DNA of 8,048 nucleotides from Acidobacteriaceae bacterium (GCA_003165095.1 PLSH01000310.1:1-8048), one strand, 5' to 3'; positions 1-7,275 are shown, numbered from the stretch's first letter. The notes: a model not told the origin generated them from the sequence alone. Made by a program: numbers and translations.

Positions 1-3
1 AAA

Positions 4-17
4 CGGCGGGGCTTTTT
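4..17 (+). terminator. Possible right half of an intrinsic terminator at the window edge
   Basis: A GC-rich run (CGGCGGGGC, 4-12) is followed directly by five T residues (13-17). This is the form of the descending arm and U-tract of a rho-independent terminator for a rightward gene lying left of the window. The matching left arm would be outside the window, so the hairpin cannot be confirmed. It could equally be chance. Confidence 0.2.
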
Positions 18-446
18 CCAGTCGCTATGCACACTTATCAGTACGGATCCGGGATCGAATTCATAACATAAGGAGTGATAAGACACTTATGCGTATTGTA
101 ATGCAGTTTCTTGAGTTTAAACACCCGATTCAGATGGAGACGAATCCGTTGGCCGCGCATGGTAATGCTCTCAGCAGACGCTTCAAGACACGAGAATAAA
201 ATCCCCGCTGAACTGGTAACTAACTCCTCGGGCTTCAAGGAATCATCTGCGCTGTTGGAGCCACGCCGGAGCGTGTCCACAAGCCCCGTTGCGACATTGA
301 AATAATTGGTGTTCACGATTGGGAAGCTGAGCAAAGTCGAAATGTCAATGAGCCCTCCGGTACAGGGCCTTGATCGCCAAAGATCGATAACGAGGCTCAA
401 TGGCGTGGCGATCTGTTGCGGCTCAAGGCCTTGAAACCCAGGCTGC
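18..446. other. No recognisable gene; partly AT-rich stretch downstream of the pump gene
   Basis: I recognise no gene here in any frame, even when allowing frameshifts. Base composition differs sharply from the operon: positions 61-120 contain 19 G+C out of 60, against 37 of 60 at 1201-1260 inside the pump gene. Two open frames exist. One is leftward (400 to 38, TTG start, 120 codons, no Shine-Dalgarno seen), and its product resembles no family I know. The other is a 36-codon rightward frame starting at ATG 89, with AAGGAG at 70-75, too far upstream for a normal ribosome site. Neither has convincing support. A 12-base perfect palindrome (TCAAGGCCTTGA) lies at 423-434. Confidence 0.4.
372..413. 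repeat. Inverted repeat downstream of the RND operon
   Basis: GATCGCCA at 372-379 is matched by its exact reverse complement TGGCGATC at 406-413, with a 26-base loop between them. It lies 34-75 bases past the stop codon of the pump gene, so it could form a hairpin at the end of the operon mRNA. No T-run follows in the direction of transcription, so it is not a standard intrinsic terminator. Confidence 0.25.
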
Positions 447-3400
447 TTACACCTTCAGCACATCGCCCTCCCGCGCCACAATCTGGTAGAGCACTGGATT
501 CACAAAGAAGCCCAGAAATAGCCGCGACACCAACCCTGCCACGATCACGATGGCAAACGGCTTCTGCGTATCGGAGCCAATGCCCGTCGAGAGAGCCGCA
601 GGCAGCAGCCCCAGGCACGCTACCATTGCCGTCATCATGATCGGCCGCAGCCGCAGGAGCGAGGCCTCCCGCGTCGCGGTCCGGATGTCCATCTTCTGCT
701 CGATGCGCAGCTTGTTGATGTAGGAGACGAGAATCACGGCGGTTTCCACCGAAACGCCAATCAGCGCCAGCAGACCCAGCGCCGACGAAGCGCTGAACGC
801 GGTATGTGTCAGCTTCAGCGCCAGCAACGCGCCCACCGGAACCGTCAGGACCACGCCCACCAAAATTACCATTGGGTATTTGAAATTGTCGTAGAGCGCG
901 AACAGGATCATGAAGATAATCAGCAACGCCAATGGACCGATGACAGCCAACTGGTGCTCGGCCGCTACGAACTCGTCATACTCGCCACCCCACGTCAATC
1001 GGTAACCCGCGGGCAGCGTCTTTTGAACATCCGCAATTGCATGCTTGCCTGCATTCACCGCGCTCTCCAGGTCGCGGCCCTCCACGCTGTACTGTACCCC
1101 GATATACCGCGAATTGTTTTCGCGGTATATGAACGAAGCCCCGCCCGACTCGCGGATATCGGCCAGCGCGCTCAGCGGAATCTGCTGCCCCGCCGGCGTT
1201 CCCACCAGCAGGTTCCCGATCTGCTGAGCACTCTCGCGGAACTCCGGTTTCATGCGAACCACCAGGTCGAAGAGCTTTTCGCCCTGCACCACTTGCGTGG
1301 CCGCCTGGCCGCCCACGGCTGCCTGCACAATCGCCTCCACGTCGGCCACGTTGATGCCGTATCGCGCAATCTTGCCGCGATCCACGTTGATGATCAGGCT
1401 CGGCTGCCCCAACTCGCGCACCACGGTCAGCTCCGTGAAGCCCGGCACCTCGCCCAGCCGCCGCTTGATCTGCAGTGCCGTGTTCTGCAGAACATTCAGA
1501 TCGGGTCCGTATACCTTTACCGCCAGCGCGCTCTTCAGCCCCGTCAGCGCCTCGTCCACTGCGTCTTCCGCAGGCTGCGTAAAGTTGAAGATCACACCCG
1601 GGAAAGCATCCAGCTTCCGTTCGATATCTGCTTGCAGCTCCGCTTTGTTGTGAATCGGTCCGGTCTTCCACGTCCTATCTCCATACGGCATCAGGCCTAC
1701 GTAGAACTCGTCGTTGAAAAACCCGGTCGGATCGGTGCCATCGTCGGGCCGTCCCAGTTCCGAACCCACGTCCGTCACCATCGGGTACTGCATCAGAATG
1801 TCCCGCACCTGCGGCGAAAACCTGCTCGCTGTCTCGAACGAAACCGTATACGGCATGGTGGCTCGAATCCACATCGCGCCTTCGTCCAGGTGGGGCATAA
1901 ACTCACCACCGATAAACGGAATCAACAGCAGCGAGGCCGCTAAGATCGCCCCCGACAGAACCAGCGTCGTTCGCGGCCGTTCCATGCACCAGTCCAGCCA
2001 CACCGCATATTTCCGGAGGATCCACTGGAATGGCTTGTTCTCCCTCTCGTGCACTCCCTTCTTGAACCACAGGGCGCACAACACGGGCACAAGCGTCAAC
2101 GTCAAAATCAATGCCCCAACCAGCGCTATCGCCACCGTGTCCGCCATCGGCTTGAACAGCTTGCCCGACGGGCCAGTGAGCGCGTAAATGGGCAGATAAC
2201 CGGCGATGATCACGGCCACCGAATAAAAGATAGGCCGGTCCACATCCTTCGCTGCGTTCTTGATCACTTCTTCCAGGTGGTACTGCCGCCCCTCGCGCGC
2301 GCCCAGTTCGCGGAAGATGTTTTCAACCATCACCAGCGTGCCGTCGATCAGAATGCCGAAGTCAATCGCCCCGATCGACAGCAGGTTCGCCGGAATTCCC
2401 TCCGCGTGCAGAAAGATGAACGAGAACATCAGCGATAGCGGAATGGTAAGCGCCACAATCACCGCCGCGCGCAGGCTCACCAGAAACGCCATCAGCACGA
2501 TCAGCACCAGCAACATACCGATCATCAGATTGTGTTCCACCGTGTCGATCGTCAGTTGCACTAAGTCGCTACGGTCGTAGTATGGGCGCACCCTCACGTC
2601 TGGCGGCAGAAGGTGCTCATTCAGCTCCTTTGTTTTCGCTTCCACGCCCTTGAGCACATTCTGCGTCTGCTCGCCGCGCCGCATCATGATGACGCCTTCC
2701 ACTGCGTCATCGGTCTTGTTGAAGCCGAACTCGCCCAGCCGCGGCGCATTCCCGATCTCCACCTGCCCAATGTCCCCGATGCGCGTGGGCACGCCGTTCT
2801 GCGAGCCCACTACGATATTCGCAATGTCCGACGTGTCGCGCACCAGACCCGTGCCCGTCACGTAATAGAACTGCTGCCCCTGCTCGTAAAATCCGCCGCC
2901 GGCATTCGAGTTGTTCACCGAGAGCTGCTGTATCACCGTCGGCACGGTCACGTGATACGCGTAAAGCTTAGCGGGATCGAGAAGCACCTGGTACTGCATC
3001 ACGGTGCCGCCAAAACCGGAGTCGTCCGCCACACCGGGCACCTGCTTGAATTGCCGCTCCATCACCCAGTCTTCGATCGTCTTGAGTTCCTGCGGTGAGC
3101 GGTCGGGGCTTTCGATCACGTACCGATAGACAAGCCCGGAGGGGCTCGCCAGCGGGGCCAGCGTTGGCGCTACGCCCTGCGGATACGTCACTTCGCTCAG
3201 CCGCTGAAACACCACCTCGCGAGCAAAGTAATCGTCGGTTCCTTCGTCGAAGGTCATGATCACATCCGAAAGGCCGTAGAGCGAGATCGAACGCATCACC
3301 GTCAGTTTCGGAACGCCGTTCATCTCCACTTCCGTGGGGACGGTCACCAGTCGCTCAACCTCTTCCGCCGCGTGGCCCGGCCACTGCGAAATCACTTCCA

Positions 3401-3539
3401 CCATGGGCGGCGAAAGATCCGGGTACGCGTCCACAGGCATGTTGTGGAACGCGATCGCTCCGACCACGGCCATGAACGCCACCAGGAACAGGACAATTGG
3501 CTTCTGCCGAAGCGAGAATTGAACGATGCGATTAATCAT
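447..3539 (-). CDS. czcA: Heavy-metal efflux RND pump, CzcA-like inner-membrane subunit
   Basis: The product is a 1030-residue proton-driven pump of the heavy-metal branch of the RND superfamily. It is the inner-membrane motor of a tripartite efflux complex. The length is normal and both halves are present: TM1 near 12-31, a large periplasmic part to about 335, a TM2-6 block near 338-495, TM7 near 525-543, a second periplasmic part, and TM8-12 near 865-1022. TM4 carries the motif DFGILIDG followed by VMVEN, giving D393, D399 and E406, the acidic triad used for proton coupling in CzcA. The usual late motif RLRPIMMTA is at 963-971. By eye, two of the three methionines that define the CusA Cu(I)/Ag(I) site are replaced here, at I558 and E663, so a divalent metal is more likely. 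The start is ATG 3539, with AGAGGA at 3549-3554 overlapping the stop of the adaptor gene. It is the last gene of the operon. Odd residues in TM10 and TM12 are described in the findings. The family is certain; the metal is inferred. Confidence 0.95.
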   Translation of the reverse strand: MINRIVQFSLRQKPIVLFLVAFMAVVGAIAFHNMPVDAYPDLSPPMVEVISQWPGHAAEEVERLVTVPTEVEMNGVPKLTVMRSISLYGLSDVIMTFDEGTDDYFAREVVFQRLSEVTYPQGVAPTLAPLASPSGLVYRYVIESPDRSPQELKTIEDWVMERQFKQVPGVADDSGFGGTVMQYQVLLDPAKLYAYHVTVPTVIQQLSVNNSNAGGGFYEQGQQFYYVTGTGLVRDTSDIANIVVGSQNGVPTRIGDIGQVEIGNAPRLGEFGFNKTDDAVEGVIMMRRGEQTQNVLKGVEAKTKELNEHLLPPDVRVRPYYDRSDLVQLTIDTVEHNLMIGMLLVLIVLMAFLVSLRAAVIVALTIPLSLMFSFIFLHAEGIPANLLSIGAIDFGILIDGTLVMVENIFRELGAREGRQYHLEEVIKNAAKDVDRPIFYSVAVIIAGYLPIYALTGPSGKLFKPMADTVAIALVGALILTLTLVPVLCALWFKKGVHERENKPFQWILRKYAVWLDWCMERPRTTLVLSGAILAASLLLIPFIGGEFMPHLDEGAMWIRATMPYTVSFETASRFSPQVRDILMQYPMVTDVGSELGRPDDGTDPTGFFNDEFYVGLMPYGDRTWKTGPIHNKAELQADIERKLDAFPGVIFNFTQPAEDAVDEALTGLKSALAVKVYGPDLNVLQNTALQIKRRLGEVPGFTELTVVRELGQPSLIINVDRGKIARYGINVADVEAIVQAAVGGQAATQVVQGEKLFDLVVRMKPEFRESAQQIGNLLVGTPAGQQIPLSALADIRESGGASFIYRENNSRYIGVQYSVEGRDLESAVNAGKHAIADVQKTLPAGYRLTWGGEYDEFVAAEHQLAVIGPLALLIIFMILFALYDNFKYPMVILVGVVLTVPVGALLALKLTHTAFSASSALGLLALIGVSVETAVILVSYINKLRIEQKMDIRTATREASLLRLRPIMMTAMVACLGLLPAALSTGIGSDTQKPFAIVIVAGLVSRLFLGFFVNPVLYQIVAREGDVLKV

Positions 3540-3553
3540 CTTGGCCTGTCCTC

Positions 3554-4732
3554 TCAGTGTTGTAGCGAATTCGCGAATTGGAGGAAGAGGCTGCCGTTGC
3601 CAACTACCTTGTCTCCAACGGAGATGCCTTTTAAGATCTGCGTTTCACTGCCCTGCATTTCGCCCAGCACCACGTCACGCCGCCCAAACTGGTTGTCGCC
3701 CGTCAGCGCGTACACAAAAGGCTCGTTGTTGTCGTCGCGTAACACCGCCGCATTGGGCACCGCCAGCGCATTCTTCAGCGCGCCTGCCGTCACCGTCACC
3801 GTACAGTACATATCCCGCTTCAGCTTCTCGCCGGAATTCTCCACTGCGATGCGCGCCTGCAGGGTCCTTGTGTTCGGATCCAGCGCCGCCGACACATACG
3901 AAATCTTGCCGTGGAAAGTGTCAGGAAACGCATCCGTCTGCACCACCACGTCTTCGCCGGTTTTCACGTACTTCAGATCCGCCTGATATACATTCGCAAG
4001 CACCCACACCGTGCTCAGGTCTGAGATGGTGAATGCCTGCGTCTGCCCTGCCTGCACCACCTGCCCCGGCGAAACCAGCCGCTCAACCACCTCGCCGGCA
4101 ATCGGGGCCAGCACAGGGATCTGCGCTGACGAAGGAGCCTTCGCCAGGTCCTCAGGATTCTTGATGCCCAGGATCCGCATCCCCTCCTCAGCCGCGTTCA
4201 AGTCGGCCTTCGCCTGGATGCGATTGCTCTCCGCCTGCTCCAGATCCTGCAGCGCAATGGCGTTATGTGCATACAGACCTTGCGCGCGCTGATAGAGCTT
4301 GTCCGCCAGCCGGAAGGAATCCGCGGCCTTCAGATAGCCGTCCAACAACTGCGCGTAGTCAGGGCTGCTCACCTCCAGCATCGGCTGATTCTTCTGCACA
4401 TGATCGCCGGGAACCACCATGATCCGGCTCACCGGGCCGCCCACCTGCGTAATCACCGGCGTGGTCTTGAAGGCGTTGTAGGCCACCGCGCCCGTCAACC
4501 GCAGCGTGTTCGTGATCGTGCCGGGCGTCATTGTCACAAGTTGCACGTGACTCATCTGGTCCGCGGGAATCGTGAACAGTTGCGGCGTGGCCAAGGGCGT
4601 CGTCTTCGACGAAAACGATGTCATTCCACTCGCATTGTCGTTCGAGTGGCACCCGGCCATTGCCAGCAGCGCAAGTAGAGGCCATACACTCCGTATCCGG
4701 CGGGCCCCCTCCATCATGTTTGGGTGTCTCAT
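3554..4732 (-). CDS. czcB: RND efflux periplasmic adaptor (membrane fusion protein), CzcB-like lipoprotein
   Basis: The 392-residue protein bridges the inner-membrane pump and the outer-membrane channel. The N-terminus is a lipoprotein-type signal: basic residues 11-14, a hydrophobic run 16-26, then MAGC with Cys28. Processing would leave an adaptor anchored by lipid to the inner membrane. The order fits the family: first lipoyl half near 92-122 (VGGPVSRIMVVPGDHV), alpha-hairpin near 125-190, second lipoyl half near 205-236 (APIAGEVVERLVSPGQVV), beta-barrel near 240-320, and membrane-proximal domain to the end. No His-rich N-terminal extension of the C. metallidurans CzcB kind is present. A single cysteine, C310, sits in the late beta-barrel (RDMYCTVTV). 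The start ATG overlaps the stop of the channel gene by four bases (ATGA) and has AGGAG at 4739-4743, which points to translational coupling. ATG codons at residues 6 and 7 are alternative starts. The family is secure; metal specificity cannot be read from this subunit. Confidence 0.93.
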   Translation of the reverse strand: MRHPNMMEGARRIRSVWPLLALLAMAGCHSNDNASGMTSFSSKTTPLATPQLFTIPADQMSHVQLVTMTPGTITNTLRLTGAVAYNAFKTTPVITQVGGPVSRIMVVPGDHVQKNQPMLEVSSPDYAQLLDGYLKAADSFRLADKLYQRAQGLYAHNAIALQDLEQAESNRIQAKADLNAAEEGMRILGIKNPEDLAKAPSSAQIPVLAPIAGEVVERLVSPGQVVQAGQTQAFTISDLSTVWVLANVYQADLKYVKTGEDVVVQTDAFPDTFHGKISYVSAALDPNTRTLQARIAVENSGEKLKRDMYCTVTVTAGALKNALAVPNAAVLRDDNNEPFVYALTGDNQFGRRDVVLGEMQGSETQILKGISVGDKVVGNGSLFLQFANSLQH

Positions 4733-6069
4733 GGTAAGCTCCTGGTTCCTACCGCCTCGCGAAGCTGCTCAAGCGACTGCAGGTACGATGCCAGCGCTTG
4801 CCGGTAGCCGAGTTGTGTTGCACGGAAACTCCGCTCTGCATCCAGAAAATCCAGCAGGCTGGCTGCGCCGTGCCGGTACGCGTATTCTGTAATGTCCAGC
4901 GACTGCTGCGCATCCTCGAGATAGCCTGAGCGGTACAACCCCACAACCTCGTCGTTCGCCCTCAAGCCTTCGTATGCATCCCTCACATCCGTCAGCACCT
5001 GCCCGTTCGCGAACATTTGCTGCTCCTGCGCCTGCGTAATCACGAACCCGGCGCGCTTGATCTCGCCCTGGTTTCGATCGAAGATCGGCAGTTGCACCGA
5101 ACCGAAAAGCGAAATGTCACTCAGATAACCAAGGTGCGTGTAATTAATCTGCCCGGTCACATCCCGTTTTCCGATCGCCTTCTGCAGATTGAACGCGCTG
5201 TTGGCCGCTGCCACCCCCTGCTGCGCCGCCTGGAGGTCTGGCCTGCGCTTCAGTGCCGCCGCCTGCAAATCTTCGAGCGCGCCCTTCATCGGCAGGTAAT
5301 CGAACGATCCGGCCACATCGTATTCCGCGCTCATTTGCTCGTATCCCAGCAACTGCCGCAGATCCGACAGCCCCTGCACACGCGCCAGCTTGGCCTGCGC
5401 CACGTCGGTCTGGAACTGTAGCATTTGCAGCTTCATCTTTAGCAGATCTTCCATCCCGATTTCGCCCGCCTTGTAGCGCGCCTCGGTAATGTCCACGGTG
5501 CGCTGAAAGCTCTTCAGGTCCTGGTTGGCCAGCTCCAGTGTCGACTCGGCCAGCTCCACGTTGATGAAATCCGTGGCCGCGTTGAACATCAGCGTCCGCT
5601 CGTTGTCGGCTACCTGCCACCGCACCACGGCAGTCTGGTCCTGCGCCGCCTGCAGCCGGTGCTGCCGCTTCTTGCCGCGCTCGAACAAGTAACTTAAGCC
5701 CAGGTCGAACTGCGCCGTATTATCGAGGTAATCGGAGTTGAAATTGCTCGGCTGGAAGATCGGCAGAAACTGCGTGTCGCCCAGCAGCACTGGGTTCGGC
5801 CGCAGATTAGCGGTAATCTCTTCCGCCTCGTTCTGCTGAATCGTGGTCCGCGCCGCCAGCAGATTGTGATTGTGCTCGATCGCCATCTGGATCGCCTGAT
5901 CGAGCGTAATCAACCGTGCGCCAGGCGTTTGAGCCAGTTGGCCCGCCGCCGGCGCCGGCCCCCGGCTATCCTGCGGCTGAGACTGAGCGGGCGGCGTTTG
6001 CGCAACCGCTAACTCCGCGAACAAAAACGAAAGCACGACTATAGGAATACGTAAAATTGACAGACGCAT
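4729..6069 (-). CDS. czcC: RND efflux outer-membrane channel, TolC/CzcC-like
   Basis: From ATG 6069 the product has 446 residues, typical of outer-membrane factors of metal RND systems, and would form the trimeric exit duct of the complex. A classical Sec signal peptide is visible at 1-23 (short basic start, hydrophobic core, AVA before Q24), with no lipobox cysteine. A proline- and glutamine-rich linker follows at about 25-50. Two repeated OEP units then follow, near 52-240 and 260-440. Family landmarks are ANLRPNPVL at 87-95, LPIFDRNQGEI at 327-337 and the GAASLLDFLDAERSFR segment at 401-416. An in-frame upstream TTG or ATG would extend the protein to 6195. I reject that because it would bury the signal peptide 42 residues in, while the 6069 start has AGGAG at a usable distance. 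The gene follows the small Cys/His gene by 73 bases and overlaps the adaptor gene by four. Confidence 0.93.
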   Translation of the reverse strand: MRLSILRIPIVVLSFLFAELAVAQTPPAQSQPQDSRGPAPAAGQLAQTPGARLITLDQAIQMAIEHNHNLLAARTTIQQNEAEEITANLRPNPVLLGDTQFLPIFQPSNFNSDYLDNTAQFDLGLSYLFERGKKRQHRLQAAQDQTAVVRWQVADNERTLMFNAATDFINVELAESTLELANQDLKSFQRTVDITEARYKAGEIGMEDLLKMKLQMLQFQTDVAQAKLARVQGLSDLRQLLGYEQMSAEYDVAGSFDYLPMKGALEDLQAAALKRRPDLQAAQQGVAAANSAFNLQKAIGKRDVTGQINYTHLGYLSDISLFGSVQLPIFDRNQGEIKRAGFVITQAQEQQMFANGQVLTDVRDAYEGLRANDEVVGLYRSGYLEDAQQSLDITEYAYRHGAASLLDFLDAERSFRATQLGYRQALASYLQSLEQLREAVGTRSLP

Positions 6070-6080
6070 AGGCGTTGCAG

Positions 6081-6085
6081 CTCCT
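6081..6085 (-). promoter_or_regulatory. Ribosome binding site that fixes the start of the channel gene
   Basis: The minus strand reads AGGAG here, 11 bases before ATG 6069. Together with the signal peptide that begins exactly at that ATG, it decides against the longer frame that is open to 6195. Confidence 0.6.
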
Positions 6086-6142
6086 GAACCAGAGAAATAG
6101 CCGATAAGATGTGCCGCAAGGGCACTATGTGCGGGGAGGGGG

Positions 6143-6427
6143 CTATACAGGAGGAGCGCGGGGCGGCTTTTCATTGGCCCTGCAAACCGAGACAAAACTA
6201 TTCTCCAAGACCACGTATTCCGCAGTAACAGGGACTAATCCGATCGCTTCGATCACTGCCGACGGGGGCGCGATGACCATGTGGCACAGCGTGCAGTCGC
6301 CCGCCGAACACTGATCATGATGGTGACACACCATTCCCATCGTGGTCGCCAATAAAAGCACGATCAACAGAAAGGAAACGGTAGCTCGCCAACCCCACGT
6401 TGGGTAAGGCATTGCGGGTGACCCCAT
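6143..6427 (-). CDS. Small membrane-anchored Cys/His-rich protein, candidate periplasmic metal-binding partner of the efflux pump
   Basis: From ATG 6427 the product has 94 residues. ATG 6412 (89 residues) and TTG 6430 are other possible starts; none has a strong Shine-Dalgarno, although GGGGT lies eight bases before 6412. Residues 14-33 form one hydrophobic segment that could be an uncleaved anchor or signal peptide. It is followed at once by a metal-ligand cluster: C34, H35, H36, H37, C40, C45, C48 and H49, including a CTLCH unit. The C-terminal half (50-94) is mostly aliphatic, with another Cys near 82 and a proline-rich tail. The expected topology places the cluster in the periplasm. The gene points the same way as the efflux genes, 73 bases ahead of the channel gene, so it probably leads the operon. 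I cannot assign a named family. The layout recalls DUF2946/CopL-like small proteins beside copper genes, but that is resemblance only. A role in metal capture or sensing is inferred from ligands and position. Confidence 0.65.
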   Translation of the reverse strand: MGSPAMPYPTWGWRATVSFLLIVLLLATTMGMVCHHHDQCSAGDCTLCHMVIAPPSAVIEAIGLVPVTAEYVVLENSFVSVCRANEKPPRAPPV

Positions 6428-6438
6428 CAAAAAGCTTC

Positions 6439-6467
6439 TACTTAATCTTTACTGCATTCATTCTCAA
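6439..6467 (-). promoter_or_regulatory. Weak candidate promoter for the efflux operon
   Basis: On the minus strand TTGAGA (6462-6467, five of six matches to a -35 box) is separated by 17 bases from TAAGTA (6439-6444), which fits a -10 box poorly. It lies in the only short gap between the selO remnant and the first operon gene, where a promoter is expected. Transcription would start only a few bases before ATG 6427, which would favour ATG 6412 as the true start. No clear operator palindrome for an ArsR, MerR or BlaI type regulator was found by eye. Confidence 0.2.
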
Positions 6468-6478
6468 CAGCCGATGCT

Positions 6479-6923
6479 TTATCGAAGTTTCATCCCCGCT
6501 TCAAGCGGCGGTTCCCTCTGGGAAAAATTGACCAGTTGAAGCAAAACATTAAGGAATGACAACGTCTCCACTATAAACCTTAGAAAGGAGATTGAAAGCC
6601 GCAAACTTCTTTCGGAGCAATGAAACTGGCAGGCCTGGAGACATTCGCTCTTGGATTCGTCCTTATAAACGCCCCAGGGTCCAGGAATGCCTACTGCGCG
6701 TGCCTGCTCCGAGTCCGGTGCTTCATCCATGCGCTGGCGCCATGCAGAATCCTCAGGGGTCATAAGCGCCGGGGTCGGCGAACGGCGCTCGTTTTTTCCG
6801 GTCGCCTTCCGGCCCTGCCATGACATTACACAGCCGGCGGAAGGTCAGGGTGAAGTCGAAGCGATTCGCGGCCTTACGTTCCAACAGGTCCTCAGACAGT
6901 GCTTCTGCCTGCTCCTGGTTGAA
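6479..6923 (-). pseudogene. selO: Decayed 3' fragment of selO (protein adenylyltransferase SelO, YdiU/UPF0061 family)
   Basis: No single frame is intact, but reading the minus strand with frame changes recovers the C-terminal part of SelO in the right order. From about 6920 to 6753 one frame gives a segment including NRFDFTLTFRRL and FADPGAYD, then a stop. From about 6754 a second frame gives EDSAWRQRM. Near 6681 the third frame gives DPGAFIRTN, a worn form of the family's NPAFIPRN. At 6611-6552 the first of these frames returns with KKFAAFNLLSKVY, matching the usual FAPFEELLKVL. The second frame ends with REPPLEAGMKLR before the stop at 6479. The span, about 147 codons, equals the distance from this region to the normal C-terminus. 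Intact SelO is a pseudokinase-fold enzyme of roughly 500 residues that transfers AMP to proteins. Here the whole catalytic N-terminal part is missing. The assignment is from memory of the family; order and spacing make it likely. Confidence 0.65.
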
Positions 6924-7263
6924 TGACCGGATTGGGCATCGTCAGTCCTACTACGAGGAAGCGATCAGCTCTGCAATACGCTCTCCTGACCCGTTTCAAG
7001 TTATCGAAGGATCATGGTTGATCCGGCGTCTTTCTCCGGACTCAAATCCGATCGATATTCAAAGCCTGCCTAAGCATCGAGTTGAGCACATGCTCCTGCA
7101 TGCGATGGGCTCTGAAACGGCAAACGTGCATCTGGGAACGAAAGGTCAGACGACCAAGATTCTGAACGACCTGCAAAAGAGGAAATCGAATTGGCTGCGG
7201 GATGCGGCCGCGCGAATGGCGCGAGCCGTCGAAAAGGATTGGAAACACAATAGGAAGTCCTGA
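6820..7263 (+). pseudogene. C-terminal remnant of a DUF2252 family protein
   Basis: The frame is open from ATG 6820 for 147 codons, but only the part from about 6928 (residue 37) looks like real protein. It contains YYEEAISSAIRSPDPF, SWLIRRLSPDS, HAMGSETANVHLGT and a closing NWLRDAAARMA segment, in the order seen at the C-terminus of acidobacterial-type DUF2252 proteins. Those proteins usually have roughly 350-400 residues and a kinase-like fold of unclear function. Here about three quarters are missing. Residues 1-36 are basic and serine-rich, lie antisense to the selO remnant, and have no resemblance to the family, so they are probably not native coding sequence. No good ribosome site precedes ATG 6820. 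The reading frame of the remnant is still intact, so the truncation may be recent or a short protein may still be made. The next gene starts 12 bases after its stop, which suggests an old operon with the DUF3147 pair. Confidence 0.65.
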
Positions 7264-7275
7264 AAGCGCAGACGC

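Noticed and set aside
46..63. GGATCC and GAATTC sites six bases apart, looking like a cloning linker.
   Set aside because: Both sites also occur inside the operon (near 3570 and 3879), and no vector sequence is recognised on either side, so chance is the simpler explanation. Read mapping would settle it.
360..446. Intrinsic terminator for the efflux operon.
   Set aside because: The inverted repeat at 372-413 has a long loop and no T-run after it on the minus strand. The palindrome at 423-434 has no loop.
804..1943. A 379-codon open frame antisense to the pump gene.
   Set aside because: The product is rich in Arg, His and Gln with no domain, as expected from a mirror frame of a GC-rich gene. 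The opposite strand encodes a fully recognisable RND pump across the whole span.
6070..6195. Extension of the channel gene to an upstream start at 6195.
   Set aside because: It would place 42 residues before a clear signal peptide and overlap the small Cys/His gene. The 6069 start has its own AGGAG.
6549..6577. Rightward promoter-like TTAAGG, 17 bases, TATAAA, followed by an AGAAAGGAG motif.
   Set aside because: It lies inside the decayed C-terminal coding sequence of selO, the -35 match is poor, and no credible gene follows at a suitable distance.
6479..6826. A single 115-codon leftward open frame as a new hypothetical gene.
   Set aside because: Its parts match SelO only in pieces, with the other pieces in the two remaining frames, so it is better read as part of a frameshifted pseudogene.
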